NCBI GenBank assembly: GCA_027451445.1
Contig: DAIDJG010000227.1
Coordinates: forward strand, 1 to 57,950
Direction of reading: 5' to 3'
Length of the DNA: 57,950 bases
From: Singulisphaera sp.
GTDB taxonomy: Bacteria; Planctomycetota; Planctomycetia; Isosphaerales; Isosphaeraceae
Part shown: positions 49,194 through 57,950 of the stretch, piece after piece
How the letters are laid out: each line of letters starts with the position of its first letter
Position numbering within the stretch: position 1 is the stretch's first letter
Notes under the pieces: model-generated
The model's database searches: none
What the model was told of the DNA's origin: nothing
The model's input: only the letters and a program-made list of their open reading frames with translations
Made by a program: the position numbers and the translations under genes

Positions 49194-51566
49194 CTACCAA
49201 AAATTCCGCGATACTTCTCGCCATTCGAAAGGTTGCTCGCCTTCCATCTTGCCCGACAGGATGGTCAAATCGCGTTCCCTGCTGATGCTTTCGATAGTGA
49301 ACCACCGGTCCTTCGCGGCCGGTTTAACGCCGGCGAGCGCGGGGTGGTTGAAGTAGACCCGGTTTTGTTCTTGCCTCCATGTTCCCAGGACTTCCTTCCC
49401 GTCCTTCCCGGGCCTGCCCACCAAACGAACCACCAGATAGCCGTTCTTGCGAAATTCTCGGGTAATGGTGCGTTCCTCGACCTCGGTTCCGTCCATGAAC
49501 GGCTTCGTTTCTTCCCATTTGCCCAGGGGCGATCGCGCGATGGTGCCGGAGGTCAGCGTGCCCACGTCCTGGGCGCCGGTATAGCTGGTCACGTAACTAA
49601 AGGCCTCCGCCTTGGTGGACAGGGTGGGAGGTTCCGGGAAGGCCGCCAGGATCAGATCGCCTCCAGCCCGGTTTTCCGTCCAGACGATGACCCGCTTCTC
49701 CTCTGATGCCTGTCTCCAGCCAGGGTTTAGGCTCCGATCCCCTAGTGAGACGATATTCCCCCTGTCCAGCACTGCGTCGGTGGGCGAAATGCCGATGATC
49801 TCTTGCACCTCCGCCAAGGTCATGCCCGCCTTGAGCTTGTAGAAATTGTCCTTGTTCGCCACCCACCTGTCGGCTGGCTTTTGCAGGCGGACCCCTTCGT
49901 CGCCGGAATAGTTACTGTAAAAGAGCACGTCCACTTTGCTATCGCCGGTCGGATCACCAGTGAACGCGGCCAGGATTCCCTGGCGCTTCCAGGTCCGGAC
50001 CTTGCCTGCCAGGATTGCCTGTTTCCAGGTGTGATCACACGACGGGGTGTTGCCCGTCCAGAAGATTTTGGGGTTGTCTTCGGTCGCTGGCTCGCCGGGC
50101 TCGCCGACGATCGCCGCCACTTCCTTGAAGGTCATGCCCGGCCTGAGCCTGTCAAAGTTTTCCCGGCCGATTTTGCCCAGGTCTTCCTCGCTGACCGCCG
50201 GGGCGGCCTTCACCACGCGCGGTGATTCCTTTCGAGCGGCACGCGGACTCAGCGCCCACAGCCCGATCAAGGCAAACAGCGCCAGGGCTACGGCGATCGG
50301 CCAGCGTTTCCGTCTCGGTTCCGGATGCGGCGGCTCCGGCGACGATGGCCAGTCCGACGGCTCCTGCGGCGGCTTCTTGGCGCCAGGGTTGAATCTGCCA
50401 TTCGGGCGCGGGCCCGCGGCCACCGTGGGTGTCTCAAAGATGACCGCCCTGTCCGACGGGCGCGGGCCCGGGGCCACCGTGGAGTTTTCAAAAATCCTGG
50501 CGTTGCCGCCCGCGGTCGATGTCAAGTTGTCGGCGCCAGCCGTCGCGGAGGTGGAACGCCAGAATTCCATCAACACTGCCGCGAAGGAATTCATCGAGGG
50601 ATAGCGATCGGCGGCTGACTTGGCCATCGCCTTCCGGCAAATCGCGTCCAGGGACGGATCAAGCCCCGGCACGAGCTCCGATGGCAACGGCGGTTCGGTA
50701 TAGAGGATCTTGCCGTAGATCGCACCGGCCGTGCCCTCAAACGGCAGCCGTCCCGTCAGCATTTTGTAAAGGATCACTCCCAGACTGTAGATGTCGGTAG
50801 CGGGGCCGATCTGCTCGAGGTCGGCGTTGACCTGCTCGGGCGACATGTACGCCGGCGTACCGATCGCCGCTCCCGTCGAGGTGAGCGACTGCTCCGCCGT
50901 CCAGACCTGCTTGGCGAGCCCGAAGTCCATGACCACCGGGCCGGTACCGGTGACCATCATGATATTACTCGGCTTCAGGTCGCGGTGGATCACTCCCTTG
51001 CCATGGGCGGCCGCGAGCGCCTGGGCCAGCTTGGCGACGATCGCGACCGTCTTTCGTGCGGGTTGCGGCGCGTCTGTGTAATCAAGCAGGAGCTTGCCCT
51101 GGAGGAATGGCATGGTCAGATAGTAGATGCCGTCCAGCACTCCCGCGTCGTAGACCCGGCACAGGTTGGCGTGGTCCAGCTTGGCCGCCGACCTCGCCTC
51201 GCGGAGAAAACGCTCGCGCACCTGCGAGTCATCGGCGTCGCTGAAATGGGGAACCTTAAGAGCCTCATGCCGCTCCAGTTCCGTATTCTCCACAAGGTAG
51301 ACGGTCCCCATGCCGCCCCCTCCCAGCTTCTTGATGACGCGATAGCGCCCGAACTGGGCAGGCAGCTCGGTTGGGCCAGCGATCGTCCGGGTTGTCGACT
51401 CACCATTGCGTGCGGTCTTGGCCATGTCGGTATCGTCCAGTGGTGCTGTGCGCCCGTTGTCCTCAGTCTCGGTGCGCGGACGAGGTGCACTGAATCTACA
51501 GGACGGATTCTCGAACGGCGGCGGACGATCAAATCGAAAAAAATTTGATGAGTCCGATTGGGTCAA
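49194..51566 (-). CDS. Membrane Ser/Thr protein kinase with SmpA/OmlA-like repeats
   Basis: 790 aa (743 if the in-frame ATG at residue 48 is used). Kinase domain: 'LGGGGMGTVYLVE' loop, Lys104, 'HRDLKPSN' with Asp196, 'DFG' with Asp214, 'GTPAYMSPEQ'. A Pro-rich linker and a transmembrane helix (about 420-440) follow. The outer part has two repeats of the SmpA/OmlA (BamE) type: 'LRPGMTFKEVAAIVGEPGE' and 'LKAGMTLAEVQEIIGIS', each followed by a strand-rich part. These would sense an outside signal. Placed between the WD40 kinase and the FHA transporter. Confidence 0.9.
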   Translation of the reverse strand: MTQSDSSNFFRFDRPPPFENPSCRFSAPRPRTETEDNGRTAPLDDTDMAKTARNGESTTRTIAGPTELPAQFGRYRVIKKLGGGGMGTVYLVENTELERHEALKVPHFSDADDSQVRERFLREARSAAKLDHANLCRVYDAGVLDGIYYLTMPFLQGKLLLDYTDAPQPARKTVAIVAKLAQALAAAHGKGVIHRDLKPSNIMMVTGTGPVVMDFGLAKQVWTAEQSLTSTGAAIGTPAYMSPEQVNADLEQIGPATDIYSLGVILYKMLTGRLPFEGTAGAIYGKILYTEPPLPSELVPGLDPSLDAICRKAMAKSAADRYPSMNSFAAVLMEFWRSTSATAGADNLTSTAGGNARIFENSTVAPGPRPSDRAVIFETPTVAAGPRPNGRFNPGAKKPPQEPSDWPSSPEPPHPEPRRKRWPIAVALALFALIGLWALSPRAARKESPRVVKAAPAVSEEDLGKIGRENFDRLRPGMTFKEVAAIVGEPGEPATEDNPKIFWTGNTPSCDHTWKQAILAGKVRTWKRQGILAAFTGDPTGDSKVDVLFYSNYSGDEGVRLQKPADRWVANKDNFYKLKAGMTLAEVQEIIGISPTDAVLDRGNIVSLGDRSLNPGWRQASEEKRVIVWTENRAGGDLILAAFPEPPTLSTKAEAFSYVTSYTGAQDVGTLTSGTIARSPLGKWEETKPFMDGTEVEERTITREFRKNGYLVVRLVGRPGKDGKEVLGTWRQEQNRVYFNHPALAGVKPAAKDRWFTIESISRERDLTILSGKMEGEQPFEWREVSRNFW

Positions 51567-51572
51567 GCCCGA

Positions 51573-54500
51573 TCACGGGCCGGACTCGGCCGGGCGGCCA
51601 TCGAGGATGTGAATGGTTTGATACTGGGGGATGGCGAGCTGGCGACCGTCGGGGCTCACCGCAAAATACGTCCTGGAGGGGTACTCCGGGAAGCGCAGCA
51701 GCTCGAGCTCATCGCGGATGCTCCAGATCGTCAGGCCCGCATCCTCGACCGCCAGAAGTTCGGCATTTTCGAGAAAAGCGATGTGGAGGGGCCACTTGCT
51801 GCATAAGAAGACGGCGATTTCCCGAAGGTCATCCAGCCGCCAGACCCGGGCCTGGCGATCGCCACCTCCGGTGGCAAGATAACGCTGATCCTCCGATACG
51901 GCGAGGCAGTGGACAATGCCGCGATGCGCAGCGAATTGTTTCAGCAAGCGGCCCGTGCCGGCGTCCCAAAAACGAACCTGGCCGTCGTCGCATGCCGAAA
52001 TGCAGAGGGGCACCTCGCCGTCTCCACGGAGAAACGCAACCGCGCGCACGAACTGCGGGTGAGCGAGCCGATGCACAATCGTCGGCTTCACCAGCCGCAC
52101 GATCGCGACTTCGCGCTCACAGGCAATCGCAGCGAACGACTCCGACGAATCGATCTTTTGAGTCAACTGGTCGTCCACGAACGCCTCGGCGCGGGTCGGC
52201 ACCGGCAGTGTCCAGAGCGTTTGGTTGTCCGCGGCTCGAACGCAGGTCGCCAGGCCGTCGCGGCTGCACAAAAGCAAAAACCGCCCCGACGGGGACAGCG
52301 TGAACCCGCCCGACCAGGTCCTGGAATAACTCTGCTCGGGCGTGTGGTCCGGCATCCGAAACATGGTCAGGCCTTCCCTGGCGATTCCGGTCGCCAGGCG
52401 GTCACGGGACCATTCCACATGTCGAACTTGATTGCCTTCGGTGCCGGGATCCGCGTCGCGTTTCACGCGGATCATCGCCCGCCCGAGGGCGTTCGGCCAG
52501 TACAGGATGCGGTCGTCGCCCGACGACACCACCGACGAGCCATCTCGGGTCGCGGCGATGGACGAGACGACAAGCGAATGGCCACGCAACGTCGTTTCAC
52601 GCCGATCCAATCGCCCGCGACTGTAACTTCCGATTTCCCCGTTCGCGAACCCCATCAGCAAGTCGCCGTCACTCGGCCAGAAGACACAACGCGGCAGGTA
52701 GAAGTGTGTCCTACGATACGTCCGCTTTCCGAATTCCTGGCTCTTCAGGCTGAACTGCTCGAGGTACGCATCCGCCGAGTCGGTGGTTGCGACCAGGCTT
52801 TTGCCATCCGGCGCGAAGACCAGTGCTCTGGGCCACTCGTTGGGGTTTCCTGGGAGGATCATCCCGTTGGGAAGGCGCGCGTCCGGAGCGCGCTTCGACA
52901 GGTCCCAGAAGCGGATGGCGCCGTCGCGTCCGCCGGTGACGAGCAGAGGCTCCGTGGGGTGGAAAGCGAGGCAACGCACGGCTTTTCCATGGGCGTCCGC
53001 CCGCCAGATCGCTTTGCAGGTTTCCGGATCCCAGAGACGCACTGTGCCGTCAGCGCCTGCCGACGCGATCACATCCCCCCGTGGTGAATAGGCGGCCCGC
53101 GCGACCCACGACGTATGCCCACGACCGATGGCGAGTTCCCTGGCGCTCGCCACGTCCCACACCCGGATCGTGTCGTCATCTCCCGCGGACACGATCCGCG
53201 CCCCGCTCGGAGAAAAACCGAGATCATGGATCGGCCCCCTTGCGTGGCCGCGCAGCTCCGCCCTGAGCGTCCCCTCGGGCAACGACCACAAGCGGATGAC
53301 GCGATCCGCGCCGCCGGACGCCACCAGCTTTCCATCCGCGCTCATTGCCACGGCGGTCGCACCTCCCGTGTGGACCCCGAGCACCCGTGCGGCTTCGTGA
53401 GACTCTCGCCACAAGTACCACCAGGCAAAATTGCGGAGGTCGGGCCCTCCCTCCCGCGGCAGATGGCGCTCGAGCAGCCGGAGCGTCTGATCGACATTCT
53501 CCTGATCCCAGGCGACCTTGGCGGCGCGCATGTCGGAGACATACGCCCGCCTCGAGATTTCCAGGGCCTGCCGCCGCGCGATTTGCCGTTGCATCTCGGC
53601 GGTCTCGCGCTCACTTTGGGCGGACTGTCGCGCGCGCTCCGAGATGCCAAGTTGTTCACTCAAGCGCGCGTTGTACCATAAGGAAACGATCACGAACGCC
53701 ACCAGACTCAAGATCGCCGCACTCAGCATGGTGGCCCGGGCAGGATGCCGGCGGCCCCACTTGAGCGTCCGCCGCGCCCACGAGATCCGCCGCGCGCGGA
53801 TCGGCTCGCCTCGCAGGAACCGGCCAAGATCGTCGGCCAACTCTCGGGCGGAGGCGTACCGGCTTGCCTGGGCCTTTTCCAGGCACTTCAGGCAAATCAC
53901 CTCCAGATCGACCGGCACCTGAGAATTGCGGCTGCGCGGAATCCGCGGCTCGTCTCGCAGAATCTCCTGAACCGTTTGCAGGTCGTTCTCCCCGCGGAAC
54001 GGCGGCGCGGCGACCAGCAGCTCGTAGAGAATCGCCCCCAGCCCGTAAACGTCTGTTGCTTCGGTGACATCACTGCTCCGCCCCTGGGCCTGCTCGGGCG
54101 CCATGTAGCTCGCAGTGCCCAGTACCGTTCCGGTGCGCGTACGCTGGCCGGCCAGGTCCGCGCACTTCGCCAGGCCGAAATCGGTCAGCTTCGCGACAAA
54201 CGGCACCTCCCCCTGCCCCGTTTCGGATTCACACGCCGCCAGCAGCACATTGGCCGGTTTCAAGTCGCGGTGCAGCACACCCTTCTTGTGCGCATGCGCG
54301 ACTCCCTCCGCGAGCTGCCGCACAATCTCGGCAGCCATCCGTGGCGCGATCCCTCCGGATCGTGACGCGCACCACTCGGCAAGGCTCGCACCCTCGATGA
54401 AGGGGGTCACGATGTACGGCGGGAATGCCGTGAAGTCGCTCTCGAAGATTCCCAGGATATGCGGGTGATCGAGCCGCGCGGCGGAGGCGGCCTCCTGGCG

Positions 54501-54896
54501 AAACCGCTCGATCGACTCGTAGCTCTCCAGATACTCGACACGCGGGACCTTGATCGCGACCTTGCGGTTCGTTTCGGGATCAAATCCCAAAAACACGATG
54601 CCAAAACCGCCCAACCCGAGTTGCCGGAGGATTTGAAAACGCCCGATTCGGGGCGGAAGCACATACGTCGGCACGTCCGCTGTAATTCTAGCACCCGCGG
54701 AAGGTCTCCGCCGGGTGGCATTTAACAAGTCGAGACAACGGCGGAACTCGTCCAGGGCAGGACGGAGCTCGGCGGGGATCGCACGCCCCGACGCGGCATC
54801 GCCAGCGGGAGATTCGCCGCGATCAAGGAGCGTCTGGTAGGCACAGAGCTCGTCCGCGATCAATTCCTCATATTGGTCCTGCGGAATCCCCGTCAT
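51573..54896 (-). CDS. Ser/Thr protein kinase with WD40 propeller
   Basis: 1107 aa from ATG 54896, which overlaps the sigma factor end by 29 nt; a longer reading is not used because it lies over the sigma gene. Kinase: 'LGLGGFGIVFLGFDPETNRK', 'VAIKVP', 'HRDLKPANVLLA', 'DFGLAK', 'GTASYMAPEQAQG'. One transmembrane helix ('MLSAAILSLVAFVIVSLWY') and a short coiled coil are followed by ~650 residues of WD40-like repeats ('VASGGADRVIRLWSLPEG', 'IVSAGDDDTIRVWDVASA', 'IASAGADGTVRLWDPETC'). This is a hallmark planctomycete architecture, typically co-transcribed with an ECF sigma factor. Confidence 0.92.
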   Translation of the reverse strand: MTGIPQDQYEELIADELCAYQTLLDRGESPAGDAASGRAIPAELRPALDEFRRCLDLLNATRRRPSAGARITADVPTYVLPPRIGRFQILRQLGLGGFGIVFLGFDPETNRKVAIKVPRVEYLESYESIERFRQEAASAARLDHPHILGIFESDFTAFPPYIVTPFIEGASLAEWCASRSGGIAPRMAAEIVRQLAEGVAHAHKKGVLHRDLKPANVLLAACESETGQGEVPFVAKLTDFGLAKCADLAGQRTRTGTVLGTASYMAPEQAQGRSSDVTEATDVYGLGAILYELLVAAPPFRGENDLQTVQEILRDEPRIPRSRNSQVPVDLEVICLKCLEKAQASRYASARELADDLGRFLRGEPIRARRISWARRTLKWGRRHPARATMLSAAILSLVAFVIVSLWYNARLSEQLGISERARQSAQSERETAEMQRQIARRQALEISRRAYVSDMRAAKVAWDQENVDQTLRLLERHLPREGGPDLRNFAWWYLWRESHEAARVLGVHTGGATAVAMSADGKLVASGGADRVIRLWSLPEGTLRAELRGHARGPIHDLGFSPSGARIVSAGDDDTIRVWDVASARELAIGRGHTSWVARAAYSPRGDVIASAGADGTVRLWDPETCKAIWRADAHGKAVRCLAFHPTEPLLVTGGRDGAIRFWDLSKRAPDARLPNGMILPGNPNEWPRALVFAPDGKSLVATTDSADAYLEQFSLKSQEFGKRTYRRTHFYLPRCVFWPSDGDLLMGFANGEIGSYSRGRLDRRETTLRGHSLVVSSIAATRDGSSVVSSGDDRILYWPNALGRAMIRVKRDADPGTEGNQVRHVEWSRDRLATGIAREGLTMFRMPDHTPEQSYSRTWSGGFTLSPSGRFLLLCSRDGLATCVRAADNQTLWTLPVPTRAEAFVDDQLTQKIDSSESFAAIACEREVAIVRLVKPTIVHRLAHPQFVRAVAFLRGDGEVPLCISACDDGQVRFWDAGTGRLLKQFAAHRGIVHCLAVSEDQRYLATGGGDRQARVWRLDDLREIAVFLCSKWPLHIAFLENAELLAVEDAGLTIWSIRDELELLRFPEYPSRTYFAVSPDGRQLAIPQYQTIHILDGRPAESGP

Positions 54897-55515
54897 GGCG
54901 TCGAAGCTCTGCGGTGAGGTTCGTGATCGCGCGGCTCCAAAGCCGGCTGGCGGCCTTGGCGGAGCAGCCAAGACGTGCCCCGACGACCTCGAACGGAAGC
55001 CCGTCGAAAATCCGCAACTGAATGACCTGTCGCTCGCTGGGGTCGAGCGCATTCAGCGCCCGCCCGACGAGCTGAGCGTTCTCCGCGGCACGCGCCAGAC
55101 CACTGGGGGAATTGTCGGGCGCAGCGAGGTTCAAAGTGTGGGCGTCACCGTTCGAACTTTGGTGCAGGGAGACTTCCCGAGCGAGGTCGCGCTTGGCGGC
55201 GTCGAGGAAACGCTCACGGGCAGAATCGATCATCGTCCCCAGGATTTGCTTCAGCCATGCTCTCAATTCCGGTTCCGTCGATCCACGAAAATCGGCCCAG
55301 GCCAGGGTGGCCTTGAGGAACGTCTCTTGCACAATGTCAGAGGGGGCGGCTTTCACCGCGAGCTTGGGGGCGAGCTTTTCGCGAGCGATCGTCAGCAGGT
55401 AATCGCGATAGGCGTCGAACAAATCTCCCAACCGCGATGGATCGCCGGTGCGGGCGACCTCCAGCGCGCGTTCAAGGCGTCCGTCCCGGCCATCGGAAAC
55501 AGGGGGCGACGGCAT
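54868..55515 (-). CDS. ECF RNA polymerase sigma factor
   Basis: 215 aa from ATG 55515, behind GAGGAA 9 nt upstream; a GTG at 55530 is in frame but weaker. Region 2: 'DLFDAYRDYLLTIAREKLAP', 'APSDIVQETFLKATLAWADF', 'LRAWLKQILGTMIDSARERF'. Region 4: 'ALDPSERQVIQLRIFDGLPF', 'EVVGARLGCSAKAASRLWSR'. It would work with the WD40 kinase encoded by the overlapping next gene, which likely regulates it by phosphorylation as in other planctomycete sigma-kinase pairs. Confidence 0.9.
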   Translation of the reverse strand: MPSPPVSDGRDGRLERALEVARTGDPSRLGDLFDAYRDYLLTIAREKLAPKLAVKAAPSDIVQETFLKATLAWADFRGSTEPELRAWLKQILGTMIDSARERFLDAAKRDLAREVSLHQSSNGDAHTLNLAAPDNSPSGLARAAENAQLVGRALNALDPSERQVIQLRIFDGLPFEVVGARLGCSAKAASRLWSRAITNLTAELRRHDGDSAGPI

Positions 55516-55530
55516 CGCGAACTTCCTCAC

Positions 55531-56234
55531 GAAAAGACTGTAGAATCAGCCAGGCCGGACAAACTCCAACCAGGACTGAACCAGGGGTGTCCAGGCGTCG
55601 CAGAGCAACATCCAAACCTTAAGTTGCAAACCAACGCCTTGAGGCGCCATCCCCGGTCGTTCCACCCGAACTGCCAGGGCAGCAGGTATCGCGACTTCAT
55701 GGGCCTCAGCGTTGCGTTCGATTGGACGCTTGCAGTGTTGGGACGCGTGCTCTCCTGGCAGCCCCTGTCTTGCACGGCCAGGTCTCGGCGGATCGACGTC
55801 GCTCCATTATCTCGTCCCTGATGGAAGGTAACAAGCATGGCCAGCTTGCGAGCAGCTCCCGGATCGCCGCACAGTCCCGAAACAATTCCGACTGCCCTGG
55901 CGTACACTCATCGCAAAACTGAATAGCGCAATTCCTTCCGTCAAAACCGTCGCGGGTGCAATTCCCGCCGTCTCCACTCTTTGTATCGCAAGGTTCTGGG
56001 TCGAATGGACCTCTGAGCAACCACCAGGATCGCACACAAGCAACTTGCTGCCTTAAATGGTGTTTTCTCACACACTGTGACAAAACCCAACCAACGTGCT
56101 CTCGAAAAAGGGGTTTCTTTCTATCGCCATAAGTGGGTCAGTCGTCGTCCCACAATTCGCGGCGAGCGGGTGCTTCAGGGGTTGCCTGGCCCAGGTGGCG
56201 CATCGGGAGCATCGACCTTCGCCGCAATTTGTCG
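55531..56234. other. Intergenic region with tRNA-like 3' end
   Basis: 704 bp without a credible gene. At 55952-55977 a perfect T-arm (GCGGG-TGCAATT-CCCGC) is followed by CGTCTCCA, the look of a tRNA or tmRNA 3' end, but the T-loop has G for the second T and no 5' part is found. Sixteen bases of it (55955-55970) recur at 57175-57190. It may be the scar of an integration site. Nothing else recognised. Confidence 0.35.
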
Positions 56235-56768
56235 CTAGATCTCCAGGTAGCCCAGTTTACTCGCCCATCGTTCGACCTCGGCCCTGTTCACGCCGTCACC
56301 CGTCACTCGTAAGATTCCAGCAATGTCCCGCAGATGACGATCACCGCCTCCCTGGGAAAAGTACCAGAGCTTGCCCAGTATGACATCCTCAGGGGTAGCA
56401 GTCATGACGTCGCGATCGGGTAAGAGCCGCACGGGTTGGCCCCGGGTCATGCGGACGGTTGCCCATTCGTTCTTTTGTGGAAGGATAAAATCAATCTTGT
56501 TCCCAGAGCTCGGATGGATGACGTTGAACTGCGACGACATGCGGATCGCGTCTCGTATCGCGACTTCACTGAGATAGTACTCAGGGGCAGGGAAGGCCAG
56601 GAGCAGACTGTTGACGTGCTTCCACTGAAACGCGGCGACGATGTCGATATCTTGAGTGAAACGAGACTCGCCATAGGCGATGCTGGCAAACGCCCCCACG
56701 ACCAGGTACGGCACGTCCATACGTTCGAGCGTTTCAACCGCGTGACGCAAGATATCGATCTGCTCCAT
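56235..56768 (-). CDS. Nucleotidyltransferase-fold protein (AbiEii/MNT-like)
   Basis: 177 aa from ATG 56768. 'PYLVVGAFASIAYGESRFTQ' with 'DIDIVAAFQ' is the nucleotidyltransferase core (Gly-x-x-Ser-like helix and Asp-x-Asp), and 'NKIDFILPQKNEW' supplies a third acidic residue. The end, 'VILGKLWYFSQGGGDRHLRD', is typical of this group. Such proteins are found in toxin-antitoxin or abortive-infection modules and as lone genes. It overlaps the upstream small gene by 35 nt, so the two form one unit. Confidence 0.75.
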   Translation of the reverse strand: MEQIDILRHAVETLERMDVPYLVVGAFASIAYGESRFTQDIDIVAAFQWKHVNSLLLAFPAPEYYLSEVAIRDAIRMSSQFNVIHPSSGNKIDFILPQKNEWATVRMTRGQPVRLLPDRDVMTATPEDVILGKLWYFSQGGGDRHLRDIAGILRVTGDGVNRAEVERWASKLGYLEI

Positions 56769-56967
56769 GGCCCAATAATCTCCGCAGAACTTCGTTGCGC
56801 CGCTGTTCGTCGGTCCAATCGGCGTGGAGCTGCAGAACACGACTCTGCACCAAGGTTCGAGCCGTTCGATGCGCATCGCTTGCTATTGCGATCCGTTCCG
56901 CCGGGGATTTGGCTGCCAGAATCGCGGCATAGGTGCGATCGATCACTTCGATGCGAAAGGGTTCCAT
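56734..56967 (-). CDS. Small partner of nucleotidyltransferase gene
   Basis: 77 aa from ATG 56967. Helical, charged ('DRTYAAILAAKSPAERIAIA', 'RTARTLVQSRVLQLHADWTD', 'EQRRNEVLRRLLGHG'). Upstream position and overlap with the nucleotidyltransferase gene suggest a two-gene toxin-antitoxin-like module. No family name can be given from sequence alone. The region 56968-57434 shows no gene but carries the second 16-bp repeat copy (57175-57190). Confidence 0.6.
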   Translation of the reverse strand: MEPFRIEVIDRTYAAILAAKSPAERIAIASDAHRTARTLVQSRVLQLHADWTDEQRRNEVLRRLLGHGADRYLASRG

Positions 56968-57434
56968 TGGGGAGTCTCCGATTCCTTTCTGGATTATACG
57001 CCCCGGCGCGATGTCCTCACGAGGGTCTGATGGCCTGAATATCACGAGGAGTGAGTGTCGGCCACATGCACATAAACTGACTGAATGACCAGTCGAAGCC
57101 ATCATGGTGCAACCGACTGCAGCCGCGGTCGACGCACGACGTATTTCGAAACGACTCACGCAATGAGATCGGCAGGTGCAATTCCCGCCGCTTGCCCACC
57201 GCCATGGTCAAACACGCACGCCCATGCCTCGAATCGGTCGGTTGCACCAGGATCGCGAGAAAGGGGGTGCCGGCGAGAATTCAACGGGCTGATGGATCAC
57301 CCTGTAACCCCCCTTGGCTTCCGCATCGCAGAAATAACAAGGCATCCTATTTACAGGACATTCGTTGTAATGCTCGGATCAAGGCGCAGGGCAGCCGCAG
57401 AGTAGGAATCCAAGGACTCCAACAAGGACTCCAA

Positions 57435-57809
57435 GGACAGTCGTTGTGATGCTGAGTCGTTGTGATACTGGATTGCTTTTCTTCGTCGTCCGCAGACGCT
57501 GCTTCACCCCGCTCACCGTCTCGGCGGGGCAAAATGCGTCGAAAACGGCCACGGGGATCGGCCACGACCAGCGGAAACCGCGAGATTGGCGTCCTTTCCG
57601 CCGCCTCAGCGCGGGGATTCGCCCCGCATCCTGTATAAAGGACAGTCGTTGTGATGCTAGATGGCTTCTCTACCTCGTCCGTAGACGTTGCTTCACCCCG
57701 CTCTCTGCCTCGGCGGGGCAAAATGCGTCGAAAATGGCCACGGAGAGCGGCCTTGACCGGCGGAAAGGGCGAGATTCGCGTCTTTTCCGCCGCCTCAGCG
57801 CGGGGATTC
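57435..57809. repeat. Two-copy GC-rich tandem repeat
   Basis: Two imperfect units, 57435-57639 and 57640-57809, share GGACAGTCGTTGTGATGCT at their start, a CACCCCGCTC/CTCGGCGGGGCAAAATGCGT block, and GCCGCCTCAGCGCGGGGATTC near the end. Another repeated block (GATCAAGGCGC-GGGCAGCCGC) flanks them at 57379 and 57858. They look like members of a planctomycete intergenic repeat family. A long minus-strand open frame across them is a by-product. Confidence 0.75.
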
Positions 57810-57859
57810 ACCTGGGCGGGGAGGTTTTGATGCGATCTCGACGTCGGCCAGGCCCCGGA

Positions 57860-57950
57860 TCAAGGCGCGGGGCAGCCGCAGAAGTTCGGCACGCGCCGCA
57901 GGCCAACGCGCGCGGCGACGTCCTTCAGCTTTTGCCGCGTGGCCGCGAAG
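57860..57950 (-). CDS. Possible C-terminal end of an unknown gene (cut by window edge)
   Basis: A minus-strand frame enters from the right edge and ends with TGA at 57860-57862, giving 'KLKDVAARVGLRRVPNFC' then 'GCPAP'. Thirty codons are too few to name a family. Its end overlaps the repeated block at 57858, which may mean that the repeat contributes the end of the protein. Confidence 0.35.
   Translation of the reverse strand, partial: FAATRQKLKDVAARVGLRRVPNFCGCPAP

Noticed and set aside
51909-53087. A 392-codon rightward open frame across the WD40 region.
   Set aside because: Antisense to the WD40 repeats of the kinase; no recognisable protein.
55952-55977. A tRNA or tmRNA gene suggested by a perfect T-arm and acceptor-like end.
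   Set aside because: No matching 5' acceptor, anticodon arm or tag reading frame was found nearby and the T-loop has a non-canonical base; kept only as a relic.
57347-57811. A 154-codon leftward open frame over the right-end repeats.
   Set aside because: It simply follows the two repeat units, has no ribosome binding site and repeats the same nonsense peptide twice.

Overview
The window is GC-rich bacterial DNA, most probably from a planctomycete of the Isosphaeraceae type. The signs are a secreted protein with the planctomycete N-terminal 'LExRxLLS' motif (3359-4138), giant Ser/Thr kinases with WD40 repeats next to an ECF sigma factor, an FHA-domain ABC transporter, a GH127 enzyme, and GC-rich intergenic repeats at the right end. 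This assignment is inference from gene content; there is no rRNA or other phylogenetic marker in the window.

Left chromosomal arm (1-11148): every gene reads leftward. It holds an HME-type RND efflux operon (pump 10674-7351, adaptor 7354-5990, TolC-type outer-membrane protein 5816-4173), the planctomycete 'LLS' protein, a secreted GH127 beta-L-arabinofuranosidase-like enzyme, and a HAMP-domain membrane sensor cut by the window edge.

Central region (11149-45688): a complete-looking ~34.5 kb prophage inserted in the 3' part of a tRNA-Ala(CGC) gene. A 44-bp direct repeat marks the ends (11149-11192 and 45645-45688), and the tRNA is intact at the right end. The integrase lies just inside the left end. 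Most structural genes read leftward in a tightly coupled operon whose starts and stops overlap as ATGA, GTGA or TAATG. In transcription order it has: a sigma-like protein, an unknown protein, a papain-like peptidase, three small membrane proteins, an HNH nuclease, the terminase pair, portal, prohead protease, HK97-type capsid, connectors, tail proteins, a G/GT-type chaperone pair with a perfect -1 slippery site, a short tape measure, and fibre-like proteins. Rightward early genes (35157-44602) include a second, FimB-sized tyrosine recombinase, many small zinc-ribbon and helix-turn-helix proteins, a 444-aa protein with a type IV pilin N-terminus, and a P4-type primase-helicase followed by nested inverted repeats that could be the origin. 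The head and tail set predicts a short-tailed siphovirus.

Right chromosomal arm (45718-57950): relics including the end of an ECF sigma factor, then a leftward signalling cluster: ECF sigma factor, WD40 kinase, a second kinase, and an ABC transporter with two FHA domains. Next comes a two-gene nucleotidyltransferase module flanked by 16-bp direct repeats that resemble a tRNA-like 3' end, and finally two copies of a ~180-bp GC-rich repeat.

The most novel items are the prophage itself, its pilin-like cargo gene, the three-copy intergenic hairpin of the early operon, the CGGAAAG operator-like sites, the origin-like nested repeat, and a promoter-terminator pair (possible small RNA) at the right attachment end.
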